64,000 bases of DNA from Diplocarpon mali (GCA_024741835.1 JAENRP010000023.1:163283-227282); one strand, 5' to 3'. Numbered from the stretch's first letter, positions 23,907-35,505 are shown. Program-made: numbers and translations. The notes: a model not told the origin generated them from the letters alone.

Positions 23907-25039
23907 GAAGCTAATAAAGCTAAGCTTCCAACTCTAAGAAAGAGAGGAAGACCTCCTAGTTTAAAGAATAAGGCTTACCCTTAGCCTTCCGAGAAGAGAG
24001 CTACTTACTTAACTTATACTCTTAGATTCAAAGCTAATAACTTTAATAATAAGGAAGCCTATTTAAGCGCCTTTTATATAGCCTTACTCGACTCTCCTTA
24101 CCCAAATGACCTAAAAACAGTCGAATAAGCCCTCTCTTATACTAACGCTAACAAATAGCAATCTATAATCAACTTTAAGTATAATTCCCTTGCTTATAAG
24201 AATATATAAGTAGTAGTGAAACGCTTAGAACTCTCTTAAGATAATAGAGTACTTAGATCAAGGCTTATCTTTAAAATAAAAAGAGACTAAAATAGGGAAA
24301 TCTCCTAATAGAAGGTCAGATTCATTATATAAGGCTATATATAATAATAAGGTCGAGATTATAACCAGACTTTTGCTAAAGTATGTAAATCTGCGGTTTA
24401 AAAGATCGCAATTACGCTTGCAGCGCTATACAACTTTAAGCTAGATCAATTTAATATTAAGATAGCTTTCCTTAATTCAGAAGCTAACTTTAACATCTAT
24501 ATCAAGTTACCTTTTAAATATACTTAAGATAAGGTCGTTCTTTTACCTTAAGACTACTATCTTAAGCTTCTTAAGGCCTTATATAGCTTAAAGCAATCTC
24601 TACAATTATAATAAGAAAAGCTACAGTCTAAGCTATAAAAGCTCGATTTTCAACCTCTTAATACTAACAATTGTATATATATTAACCGCGCCTCTCGGAT
24701 TCTTATCATTACCTATATTAACGACTTCCTTATAGTAGCAAAGAAGGGTAATATATATAATAAGTTTAAAAGAGATCTTTGCAACCTCTTCGAAATCATA
24801 GGTAGCGAACCAGCTAACTACTTCTTAAGAGTACATATAGTTAAAGATCGATAAAATAGAATAATCTCACTTTATTAAGACGCCTATATTAATAAGGTTC
24901 TTAAACGTTTTTATATAATTAATTGCAAAAGCGTACTAACGCCTTTTGCTAATAGCTATAAAGTTCATATAATCAAATTTAAAGGCCAAGCCACTCTATA
25001 AGAAGTAAAGCTATACTAGGAGATCTATGGTTCTCTATA

Positions 25040-25044
25040 GTACC
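25040..25044. repeat. Target-site duplication gtacc (left), chromovirus
   Basis: GTACC before the LTR at 25045 is repeated at 32395-32399 just after the other LTR. It lies inside the Copia pol frame. Confidence 0.88.
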
Positions 25045-25299
25045 TGTTACGACTCGCTCTCGAGCGTACAAAAGGCGAGAATCGAATGACGCTAACTGTA
25101 TTGCCTTAAGAGGTACGCTATATAATTAAGAAGAAAAGATGAAGAAGAAGAGAGAGTCTCTAATAAAGCTCCTTTAGAATAAGTATAGGTGCTTCACTAG
25201 CGTGCATATGATCTAGCCACTTTGCTACCTTAGCGGGCACTTGACTTTATACACCTGACTAATATATAATATAACTATATATATAATACAGCTGTAATA
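25045..25299 (-). repeat. LTR of chromovirus (255 bp; 3' LTR in element sense)
   Basis: Starts TGTTACGAC; aligns end to end with 32140-32394. The last bases GTAATA correspond to GTAACA in the other copy. Confidence 0.92.
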
Positions 25300-26954
25300 C
25301 TACCCCCTCTCTTTAAAAAACTGCGCCCGCGTAGTTGTATCTATAGGCGTATTATCCTCTAGGTCCCTATAATCGTTAACTCTATTATTATATGACCTAA
25401 GCTAGCTTAATAGCACCCTTAGTGGCCCCTTAGCTTAAGGGTTTTTTAAATAGAAGTCTCGAATAGCATACAGCGCTATTATAGCATTAAAGCATAGGTA
25501 CCATTTGAGGTCTTTATTAGCTCCTTTCTACTTAATCTAATATTCGAGCTTCCTAGCTCAAATATAAGATCCAATTATTTCTTCTATCTCCTATTCCTCT
25601 TATTCTGGCAATATTTTAATTAAAGTAGGAGGTTCTCAAGCTTAGCTTAGTAGAGGGTTAGGAACGTATTTTCGCAATAAGTGGGAGTAGAATATAAGGT
25701 AGATCGAATAGAGTGAATTAGGCAATTATAGCTTTTAGCTTTCTCTTAGCTTTTCTAATACTTTTACTAAGCTATACTACTTATTAGAGAGCTTTCGGCT
25801 CGGCCGGTCCAGTTTCCAATTTTTAATACTAATTAGCATATTATCTCTTATAGTCTAATCAACTAGCCAGCGGTAAAGATCTGCAAGCCATTTCATTTTA
25901 ACTTATTATACTTAAAGAGACGATTAAGCGAATTAGACTACTTTTTAAGCTCTAATAGCTATATAAAGCGCTATTTTACAATTTACTCTCTCATTTGCTA
26001 TTTATAAAGGTTTTAGGTTAATTAAATTCCAAAAGGAGCGAGCTTTATAGCCGTTTAGCACTTAAAAAAGGGAAATTTGCCCTAAGGATTCGTAAGGCAA
26101 GGTTAATTAGGTAATATCTATTAAAGGCAAGAGACGACTCTAATTATTTTAATAGTATAAGTAGAACGGTCTAAGGCGTTATTTTAAGTACTGGTTTATA
26201 ATCTCAGTTTAGCTATCGATATTAGGGTTATAGGCTATAGTTAGCTTGACCTTTATACTTAGTATCTAATAGAGTTCTTTCTAAAAGGAAGAGACAAATT
26301 AGGCGCCTCTATCTAATAGAATTAAGTCAAGTATACTAAAATGGCGTATCTAATAAATTAAAAACAACTTTACAAGGCCTTTTATATCGATCGAATTATA
26401 GTATAGAACCGAAACTGCCTTCTTTAATAACCTATCGATAATTATAAGGGCAAAATTATAACCAAGTTCATTAAGCGAAAGCTCTATAAAATCCATTATC
26501 AAGTGTTAGTAAGCTCATTTAAGAATTGGCAAGGGTTATAGAAAACCTAGGATCTTATTATAATAAGCTTTCATTCTTAAATAATAATAGTTCTAAATAT
26601 AAGTGCTAACGTCGCTGCTAAGACTTTTCTAATAGTATTTTCTTCTTACTAGAAGCCTTGTTTTCCCAATTCTAGCGTATGCGACGCAAGGTTACTTATA
26701 TATATAACAAATTAAGGCTATTCGCAGTTCAAGAGGTTAGGATAGTACAACAAGTCTACCTTAGAAGAAAAGTTTGCCTTAGCTAAGTTTATAGTTAAGG
26801 CTATAGCTCTACGCCTTATCTCGGAACTTCTATAGCTTAAAGGAGGTCTTATTAGCTTAAATGACTTTATTAATAATATAATAGCTTACTACGTCGTACT
26901 CGACCTTAAACGTTAGGTCGGCAAGTGCCTCTATTAGCGCAATTGGCATAGTCG

Positions 26955-27030
26955 TTACTTATAGGCCAGGCTTAAGAGTGGAATCGATTTGCGCTAAAGT
27001 CACTTATAGGCTAGGCCTAGGAGTGGAATC
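26955..27030. repeat. Palindromic mini-repeat, two copies, in chromovirus pol
   Basis: Copies at about 26955-26985 and 27000-27030, exactly 45 bp apart, each CTTATAGG..GGCCTAGGAGTGGAATC-like. They fall in the RNase H/integrase linker of the minus-strand frame. Confidence 0.72.
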
Positions 27031-28909
27031 GCCTCTAGTGGCAAGTACTTCTATAGAGAGCTTATTATTAAGTAAGAGCTGCTAGTAGTATAAAGCTCAT
27101 TTCCTAGCCTTAAGAGGGGTTAGCTCTTAATCTTAACGTAAGAGTATATCAGCTAGCGTATTCGTTATGCCTATTTAATATATAATAAGGAAGTTGAAAT
27201 CAGCGAAGAATTCCGCCTAGCAAGCCTACTAGGCTATTAAGTCCTTAGTTATTATAAAGTACTTAAGGGCCTTATGATCTATATATATATATACTATTTT
27301 CTAAGCCTTGAATAGCTCTGCCTTATACTAGTAGAACGATCTAAAAATCGCTAAGAGCTCCTTATTATAAATAGGGTAATTCAGCTCGGCGTCATTCATC
27401 GTCTTTAAGAAGTACCTAATTAGGTAGTAGTTCTCGTCTTCTTAGAGTTAGGAGAGTATGCCAGCGACTACGCCGTTGAAGGCGTCGGTCTTAAGCCTTA
27501 TCTACTTCTAAGGGTAATAGTAGTATAAAATCGAAGTCGTTTAAAGCCTTAAGCGCAGAGCTTCTTAAGCTTCCTTATAAGCGTTATTAAAATCAAAAGG
27601 AACGTTTCTTATAAGAGCTATTAAGGGTCGGCAGATACAACTATAGCCTTAAATGAACCTTTGATAGAAGTTATAAAACTCTAAGAAGCTTTATATACTA
27701 CGTACATTCTTAGCGTATTTCCACTCTTAAATGACTAAGACCTTATTAAGGTCTACCTTAATTCTATAAACTCTAATAATAAACCCTAAGAACCTAGTCT
27801 TAGTAACCCCGAACTCGCTTTTCTTAATATCTACTTAAAGGCTATAGTATTAGAGAATTCCTAAGATCTTCTTAATATAAATCTTATAGTTAAAGGAGTT
27901 TTCTAAATAGATTAGAATATTATTTAAGTAGGTAGAGTAGAAATTGTTAAAGTGCTTAAGGAGAATATTATTAATAAACCTTTAAAAGGTAGTAGGCCCA
28001 TTTGTCAGCCCAAATAGTAAAACCTTATACTTATAGGTCCTATAGCGCATGCAAAAGGTAGTTAGGTCCTTAGCGTTAGCTAATATGCGGATATAGTAGA
28101 AGGCTTATTATATATAGATTTTTATAAAAACATAAGCTTTTAATATATATACTATTATCTTATTAATAAGAGGAATCAGGTAGAGGTCTTTCTTTATTAA
28201 GGCGTTCAATTTCCAATAGTCAATATATAAATATAAGGAGCTATTAGCTTTTCTAATAAAAAGGATTAGGGCTACTTAAGGGGAACTCAAAGCTTTAATA
28301 AATCCTTTATATAAGTTCTTAAGAATATAGCTCTTAACCTTTAAGAGCTATTTATTAGTAAGGCGGCAGAGGGGTTCGATTATTAAGTTGTTCTCGCTTA
28401 TTAGCTCGATTTTATAATCTACCCCTAGCCTAGGTTCTAATAATTGATTAGAGGCTTAGCGATTAAAGACATTCTTAAACTTAGCATACTAAGGCAGGAG
28501 CTTCTAGTCTATTAGCTTGTTATTGCTCTTATACTTAGCTTATAGTGCTAAACTAAGGCTAAGGGAGCTAATTTCAGCTTGCCTAACTAATTCTTAGCGA
28601 TTGATTTCTTAGTTTAAATTATAAATAGAGCTTATAAATATAAACTCTTTAAGCGCCAGTTCTTAAGTTTATATAGCTTGTCTTACCTTAGTTGTAAAGT
28701 GGTAGTAGAGGGCGCTGATTACTAAAGCTAAGATTAGGCTGATCTAGTAAGCCGGCTTTAGAGTAGCGTTCCTTTTCATTAGGAGAAGGAGCAGGGAGTC
28801 TAATACTCTTAGCAAGGCCTTCTTTATATAGTTCAAATCTCTTTTTAAGTCTTTAAAGAAACTGCTATCCCTAGGTCTATAAGAGGCTATAGGAGTAGGA
28901 ATCGAATTA

Positions 28910-28999
28910 GCAGATTTCACTCGCAGGCTAAGACCAGAAGTAGAATTCGAGTTCGCAGATTTCACTCGCAAGCCAGGACTAGAAGTAGAATTCGAGGCG
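28910..28999. repeat. Palindromic mini-repeat, two 45 bp units, in chromovirus
   Basis: Units start at 28910 and 28955, each GCAGATTTCACTCGC.. ..GTAGAATTC, with a degenerate third to the left (about 28870-28909). On the minus strand they encode repeated S-x-LRVKSANS units in an open frame. Confidence 0.78.
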
Positions 29000-29101
29000 T
29001 TAATACTTGCTAGCACCAAAAGCTAGGCTTAGGCTATTCTAAGGTCTTTGTCCTTAGCGTCCATTATAGCTGCTTAATAATCGATATCTTACTAGGCTAT
29101 T

Positions 29102-29296
29102 TGTTGAGATGGGTGATACAGCCATCACTCCGATGTATTGTCATGTGACCCTACTGCTTAGTCAGTAGGATGTTGACACGTATATAGCTGTAGGAAAGAA
29201 AGGGGTAACCTTCCTTCCCTAACTCTTACCAATATATCGACCATCGACCTCTAGAAGTTTCCGTTACCTACTGCGCCGACTCACTTAAGCTCAATA
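29102..29296 (+). mobile_element. Solo LTR (195 bp) of a third element family
   Basis: Starts TGTTGAGATGGG and is flanked by CTATT at 29097-29101 and 29297-29301. It matches 63541-63735 over the same 195 bp, apart from transition changes. No internal part is present, so it is the product of LTR-LTR recombination after insertion into the chromovirus. Confidence 0.9.
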
Positions 29297-29599
29297 CTAT
29301 TAGGGGTTTTATTAGCTATAAGAGATCAATTAATATGCATCGATTAAAGTAAGGAACGATAGGTATATCCTTAGGCTAAAAGATGCTATTTTTTCCCCTT
29401 TTATAGGACTATTTAAAGTTATAATACTCTAGGAACTTCTTATTAATTAAAACGTCAGTTGCTCTTAAGCTTATAATTAAGAAAGGGAAGTTTATTTATC
29501 GCCTATCAATTATAAAGGTAAGTAAGATAGCGAATCGAATAGTTTCTCCCTTAAGGCTATTATAGCTAGTAAGGGTAATCAGTTTAAGCAGTTTAATAA

Positions 29600-31250
29600 A
29601 CTTTACCCTAAGTCTTTAAGAGAGCTAGTATATTAAAGACGTCTTAATAATATTAAAAATATTAGCTTTACTATTAATATAGGTAACTATTTTAATAAAT
29701 GATCTATTTTAAGCTAGTTCTATAGGAACTAAGAACTAGCGGCCGCCTATTAATAGGCAGGAATTAAAATCTAAGTCTTTTTATAAATTATAACCTATAT
29801 TATAGTAAGAGTCTTTACTATAGCTTAGCAGTTTCCTAATAGTAAGTCATTTTCTATCTTAACTTTAGCTATTATAAACTCGCCTTACTTCTTTAGCTTT
29901 AGGCAGTCCGTTGTATAGTGATTAAGGGCTTTATAGTTATAGTAGAGACTAGATGATAGCTTTAGGCTAGCAGACCTTTCTTAATAAGTCGCCGGCAAAG
30001 GGGAACGAGTGCAAGGAGCTAAGGAGGTAGCTATAGCAGTAGGTCTCTATAACTCCCTTTTTAATATGCTAGGGACGCGGTCCTTTAAGAGAGAGAATGC
30101 GATAGCAAAGGCGACTCGTCAAGCGTTATAGGCCTCTTCTTACTTAATATTATAAGCCTTACGGTCTGCAATAGCTAAGAACTCATCTAAAGTAGTATAA
30201 TTATTATTTATTTTATACTTCTTTACTTAAAGGTCGTTCTTTAAGGCTAGGGAGACCTTTTTATAAACATTATCGAATTAGCGAGACTGATCGATCTTTC
30301 TAGCTATAGCAAGGGTAATGAACTTAAATTAGAACTCATTATATAATAATAAACCTATAGTTAGCCTACTATATTTAAGCTTAGCGGACTAAATATAGTT
30401 ATAGTTAAAGAACCTCTAATTTAAAACCCTAAGGATATTAGTAGCGTATATAAACTTACTAATAAAGATAGGATCTATATATTATAAGATTAGGTTCTAA
30501 GCTTTACCTATTATATACTTAAAGTAAGCAGTGATCTAGTCCTTTCTTAAAGTAAAGTTGCTTAAGTACTTTTAAATAAATACCTTTATAGCTATCTTTT
30601 AAGCGTTATAGGTGATTTCACCTTAATAGTTGCTAAAATGGGTTTAAAGGTACTTAATTCGATAGGGGTCGATAGCTAGGACTGAAGGTCTAATAATTAA
30701 AAGGTAGTAGTCTAAGGGAGGCAGTAAGTCGGCGGTAAAGGACCAAGTGTTCTAAGGGCTAGTACTTAAGGAAGAAGGGGCGGTAATATTATTTTAAAAA
30801 GCAGCGGCTATAGTAGCGCTAATAAAGTTCGCGATTTTAGCTTGCTAAGCAGTTAAGAAGAAAGGGGCCGATATAGTAGGGGTAGACGTTAGTTCTTCCT
30901 TAACTTTAATTAATAGAAGGGGAGTATTTTAAGAATCTACTCGCGGTCTAGGCCTAGGAGTAAAATCGGTACTAAAGGAGGTTTCTTTTTAAGTAGGCTT
31001 AGGAGGAGGAATATCTCTAGGACTAGGGTTGGCAGTAAGGCCTATAGAACTGGTGGCAGTAAGGCCTATAGAACTAGTAGCAGTAAGGCCCGATAGTAGA
31101 GGTGCGGTTAACCTTTTACTTCTCTTAAGTGGTATAAGATTAGAGGTTATAAGTACTAACTCTTTCTATATTATCTAGTTTAGTCTAAAGGGACCTAATG
31201 CTAAATAGTAACCTATTTAAAAGGAGGAAGATTAATATAAGCAGAGCTAT
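29600..31250 (-). pseudogene. Chromovirus gag remnant
   Basis: Minus-strand region upstream of pol with many stops. A degenerate zinc knuckle reads near 29950-29900, where two of the Cys positions appear as Tyr (YYNYKALNHYTTDC), i.e. TGT turned to TAT. Boundaries are approximate. Confidence 0.55.
30933..30967. repeat. Palindromic mini-repeat, single copy, in chromovirus gag
   Basis: GAATCTACTCGCGG then TCTAGGCCTAGGAGT then AAAATC; same family as the copies at 22311-22393. Confidence 0.75.
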
Positions 31251-32139
31251 ATACATTCTTAAAGCCTTTTAGTAGAGTATATATTAAAGTATTATAGGTT
31301 TATAGATCTTAAGAAAGAAGGTTTTACTTTGGGATCACTTCTCTTTACTAATTAGGAGTTGCAATAAGGTTGCCTAAGGGTATAGTGCAAATCTAAGGAA
31401 GTAAGGTCTAAGGATCTAAAGCTTATTACTCTACTAAAGTTGACCTAGTCTCTAACGGTATAGTATAACCTACTAAAGCTAACTAAGTCTCTATATATAT
31501 ATATAGGTATAAGTCCCCTAGTTTCGTACCTAAGTATTCGAAGGAAGGAGTAAGGAGCTTCGAAGAGTATAAGGAAGAGTCGACGAGTATGAGTCGATGA
31601 GTATAAGTCGATAGGAAGTATAAAGAAGGTCGATAACGTATTCGCAAGGAGGTGTCTTTAAGGAGTCGAGTTATATTCAAGGGTTTCGAAGGAAGGAGTA
31701 AGGAGCTTCGAAGAGTATAAGAAGAGTTATTAATAAGTATAAGGTTAATAAAAAAGAGTAGTATAGAGTTATTTATAAGAAAGGGAGAAAGTTAAGAAGA
31801 GAAAAGCTATTATACCGCTCTAGGCAGCAGCCTACGCTAGTAAAGCGAAGGTATAGTAAATAAAATTTTTTCAAATTAAAATTAAAGGTAAATCTCTATT
31901 TGCCAAATAGAAGAGGTAAAGGGTCGAAAAAACGAGCTAATCTTATATTCAAAGGTCGTTTTTCAGCTTTCTTTAAAAACTAGATTAGTAAGATCTAAGC
32001 GCTATATATAAGTTGCTTAAGGCAGTTTATAGTAGAAGTTAAGATCAAGAGATCAAATTACTTAAAGCAGTTCGAAATAACAATTCTAAAGGTAGTAAAT
32101 ATTAAGCTTCTTAGCGGAGGTTAAGTTGATCTTTTCTTA

Positions 32140-32394
32140 TATTACGACTCACTCTCAAGCATATAGAAGGCGAGAATCGAATAACGCTAACTATATTACC
32201 TTAAGAGGTATATTATATAATTAAGAAGAAAAGATAAAGAAGAAGAGAGAGTCTTTAGTAGAGCTCCTCTAGAATAAGTATAGGTGCTTTACTAGCGTGC
32301 ACGTGATCTAGCCACCTTGCTACCTTAGCGGGCACCTGACTTCGTGCACCTGACTAACACGTGATATAACCGTGTACGTAATGCGGCCGTAACA
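32140..32394 (-). repeat. LTR of chromovirus (255 bp; 5' LTR in element sense)
   Basis: Starts TATTACGAC (TG mutated to TA) and ends GTAACA, followed by the GTACC duplication at 32395-32399. Less RIP-altered towards 32330-32394 than its partner. Confidence 0.92.
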
Positions 32395-32399
32395 GTACC

Positions 32400-33060
32400 T
32401 TACGCACTATACGCGTTAGGATATACTATACTACTACTCTATTCTTAGCAAATTCCTTACCAACCCTTCACTATAATATATAGCAGCTTTAAAACAAGTT
32501 TTATAATACTTATAAGGAATGCGATTCTATTATACTACCTTTGAAAGCAAGATAACTGACCTAGAGCTTTAGAAATTGTATAGCTACTGCGATTCTGACT
32601 AGGTAGGTAATAAGGGAAGTAGAGCCTCCTATTCTAAGGCTATATTCTTCCTTAATAATAGCGTAATTACCGCCTCCTTTAAGCGATAGACTATTATCGC
32701 TCTCTTATCTATAGAGGCAGAGTATATTACTATATGCAAATTTATATAAAAGGCCTCTTGGATACGCTAGGTACTTAAGGAAATAGGCTATAGCAGCGAC
32801 AACGCTACTAAAGTTAAGATGATCTGCGATAATTAAAGAGCCCTTTATCTTATTGAAAATCCTGAATATTATTAGAGAACGAAGCATATTAATATCAAGT
32901 TCTATTATATTTAGTAAGAGCTTTAGAAAGGCCATTTAGATCTCTAGTATACTAATATTAAAGACAACGCCACCGATAGACTTACTAAGAGCTTAAATAG
33001 CTCTAACTATACCGCCTTTATTAAATTGTTAAATATAAAGGTTCTACACCTTGATTAAGG
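32400..33060 (+). pseudogene. Copia element 1 RNase H remnant (downstream of the insertion)
   Basis: Continues the Copia pol frame after the chromovirus. YCDSD with GNKGSRASYS, then KRQTIIALLSIEAEYI, then RTKHINIKFYYI and DRLTKSLN are Copia RNase H signatures, broken by TAG/TAA stops. Confidence 0.85.
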
Positions 33061-33135
33061 GGTGATTTTTTTTTACACCTCTATTATAAGGTGATTTTTT
33101 TTTATACTTCTATTAAGGGGTGATTTTTTTTTACT
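33061..33135 (+). repeat. Three T-run units before the 3' LTR of Copia element 1
   Basis: GGTGATTTTTTTTTA starts at about 33061, 33090 and 33119, a period near 29 bp. The last unit runs into another palindromic mini-repeat copy (33122-33161, ACTCCTAGGCCGGGCCCGC). Confidence 0.75.
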
Positions 33136-33332
33136 CCTAGGCCGGGCCCGCGAGTTGATTTTGACTTACTAAGGGGTGGATTTCCTACTCTAGAGTAGAG
33201 CGCGCTAGCGAACTCTACTTTATTTCCCATATCTGCAGGTTGATTTTTCATACAAAACTATAGATTATAACAAAAGTTATAATATCATATATATTATTAG
33301 CGAGTACCTTTAAAGGTCTCCCTAAAGGGGTG

Positions 33333-33575
33333 TATTGCAGGTATGCCTATCATATATTTGTCATATGATCTGTCATATAACACATTATACATATAATATA
33401 TCATATGACTTGCCATATGACTTAGTAGTAGCCGCTTACCTTAAATAGCTCGTAGTTAGAGAGCTCTTATGAATCAAGATACAAGACACCTAATATCGTC
33501 GTTTGCACCTCATACTTCTTTATGCCCTCTTCTAGTTTACTATCAAGTTCACTATCAGAGAACCTCCTTGCTACA
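33333..33575 (+). repeat. 3' LTR of Copia element 1 (243 bp)
   Basis: Starts TATTGCAGG (mutated TG), preceded by purine-rich AAAGGGGTG, and ends TTGCTACA followed by the GAATC duplication. Its CA positions are mutated at different sites from those in the 5' LTR. Confidence 0.92.
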
Positions 33576-33580
33576 GAATC

Positions 33581-35505
33581 AAAGGATTTTTATATACGTG
33601 CTAGATCCATTATGGCGGCCGCAGGCAGAATTTAGATCGATATGGTTGTTGTAGTGGAGAGGCGTTTAATTCGCGTTACAGAGCTTGATTATATATTCTT
33701 TATCATTCCTCTGCTTCACATACCTGCGAACTTTCATTCCAGAGAGTCTGTTGTTAGGGAAAAGCGGATATACGACAGCTTGAAGAATACTAGAAATGAA
33801 TCATGAACTTAATTACCAATTCATCATTATCTTATACAACTTGTTTGCTCGGAATCAATTGAAATGGCAGGCCATAAGGTACTATCAAAAACCGCGTTGA
33901 AATTTATCTATGCTGCTTTTGCTTATTTTGCCAACTGACCTAATCCAATAAATCATCATTTGATATAGGTATCTATATGACAATAAAATGTTGCAAGAAC
34001 ACGCATAAAACAATATGCTATAGAATTATGAATAATAGAATGTTACATTTTATAGTTATTTTGAATATTTGGTTATTGGGTAGATAGTTTAGAAGGGGAG
34101 TTTCGCTTATGAAAGTGGCAGGTATGCCTGAAGACGAGGGGAAATTTATATATAAGTATGCCTTGAGGTCTCATACCATTTTTTGAATTCTATCATGAGG
34201 ACGATTGTATAGCCAGCTAGATTAGCTAAGTTTTATTTATAAGCTTTAGTGACTGTAAGGTACCTAGGTAGTCATACCTGCTTTAATCTCTTTCACAAGG
34301 TTAATATATCAAGTGAAAAATAACACAACTAGAAGAAACACAAATAAAAACGAGTGGTGTTCATAGCGTACTTTCCTCCCCTTACTCTAAAAACCTAAAA
34401 ACAATATAGTGAAAACTAATCTATCGATATTCAGTTACCGCCTCACTTTAGTCGATTCGTAGTATCGCCAGGCCTTAACATGAAAACTGCATATTGAATT
34501 TGGGTATCATAAGTACAAAGTAGATGTGATATACCCAAGTCTACAAAACATCATACTGCAAAAGGGGTATAGTAAGGAGACAATACCTTGACATCTATAC
34601 GCGGTTTCTCCCACGAAACTTTGGCTCTTTTCGGAGGTTACAAACCCGAGATTAAGTCCTTTTAAAGCCGATAGCATGTTCTAAGGCGTTTCAAAGCAGA
34701 GATATGCACTCTCGACTATGTAAAAAGAATTATTTTGCATTTATCTCGATTCCATTTACTTTCGACCTTTACCTATATATCTCGAAATCGGTCGTAATAT
34801 TGCTTATAAATAAAGGAATAACTTAACAATAGTTATCAAAAGGTACAATGTAGGTCAATACATTTATAGAGCAAATGAAAAGGATATATTGCAAAGCTAG
34901 AGTATGTTAATAAGAACGGTTGTGGTTAAGTAGCCTCTAGTAACTAGTAAGACGCTAAATAAGTAATTAAATAAATAGTCGCAATCGCGTAAGAAAGCAT
35001 TTATAGCCTAGGATAAGATATTCAAGTTAGACTCGAGGCGATTTCTTAGCTTTACTATATATTTTGAGGCACTCCTTTAAGAAAACGTTTAAGCTTGAGA
35101 TTAAGAAAGTCTCCTTTTCGATCAAGATATAGAAGAAGACTCGTGACCAAGCAGTCTGGCAAGACCAAGGACCAAAAAAGTGAATTACAAGCAGTTTTTC
35201 AAGTAAGTTTTCTCCTCATATATAAATTATGATTAAAGATTTTCTCGCTTATGTCGTATAGTTTTAGACTAATATAGCATCTCAAAAGGGAAAAAAGAAG
35301 GGGAGTACAGCAATCATACCTGACTAAACAGTAATCAAGGGACGTTAATGAAACTATTGAAAAAGACTAAACCAGAGAAGTCGGGAGTTTAGTGAAAATT
35401 CTGTTATACAGGTTTCAAATTCCTGCAGATATATGCTGTAATTATCTGATGGCATACCCCCGAGAGTGGTAGCCTAACCTGACCAGTAGTCTAATTCCAC
35501 GAGTC
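33581..35505. other. AT-rich interval, no gene seen
   Basis: Flank between the Copia element and the next gene. A 13-base word at 34118-34130 (GCAGGTATGCCTG) is identical to bases 5-17 of the Copia 5' LTR. No conserved frame was seen. Confidence 0.5.

Larger units (their letters stand above)
21100..25039 (+). pseudogene. Copia element 1 gag-integrase-RT remnant
   Basis: Read through the stops, the gag-like helical region lies at about 21.1-22.2 kb. Integrase lies at about 22.85-23.7 kb, with LYIDIVHLKPTSLN and YKYASIFTCLA (first catalytic Asp region). A linker with three 15-residue repeats and an AT-hook (KRGRPP) lies at 23.77-23.98 kb. RT lies at about 24.1-25.04 kb, with FNIKIAFLN, LKALYSLKQS and the catalytic box as YINDFLI, where the first Asp of YVDD has become Asn. 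It is interrupted at 25044. Confidence 0.85.
25440..29019 (-). pseudogene. Chromovirus pol remnant with chromodomain
   Basis: Read on the minus strand through stops. 29019-28744 is an open leader with repeated SPGLRVKSANS-type units. RT runs from about 28450 (DYKIELISENN, NLYKGFIKALSSP, YIDYWKLNA) to 27900, where the catalytic box reads YLNNILIYLEN, both Asp changed to Asn. RNase H follows to about 27050 and integrase to about 25800. At about 25610-25440 comes a chromodomain (EIEEILGSRI, LEYLVKWKGANKDLEWY), the mark of chromoviruses that target heterochromatin. Confidence 0.85.
25045..32394 (-). mobile_element. Ty3/Gypsy chromovirus, RIP-mutated, inserted in Copia element 1
   Basis: 7.35 kb with 255 bp LTRs (25045-25299 and 32140-32394) and TSD gtacc. 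Its genes run on the minus strand, opposite to the host Copia. The order from 32.1 kb down to 25.3 kb is gag, zinc knuckle, protease region, RT, RNase H, integrase and a C-terminal chromodomain. A purine-rich tract (minus strand, reading AAAGAGAGGGGG) abuts the LTR at 25299, as a polypurine tract should. Stops are everywhere, so it is inactive. Confidence 0.93.
20626..33575 (+). mobile_element. Ty1/Copia LTR retrotransposon 1, RIP-mutated, split by a chromovirus
   Basis: The element has 243 bp LTRs (20626-20868 and 33333-33575), a 5 bp target duplication (gaatc) and a primer-binding site. Gag, integrase, reverse transcriptase and RNase H remnants read along the plus strand in Copia order. A Gypsy element (25045-32394) was inserted in the pol frame just before the RNase H part. 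Removing it and one gtacc copy brings YGSL-type and YLTHYTR-type residues next to each other, as expected in Copia. Stops are nearly all TAG/TAA in former CAG/TGG positions, which is the RIP pattern. The element cannot be autonomous. Without the insert it would be about 5.6 kb. Confidence 0.93.

Noticed and set aside
32705..32935. 76-codon minus-strand frame
   Set aside because: Antisense of the Copia RNase H remnant.
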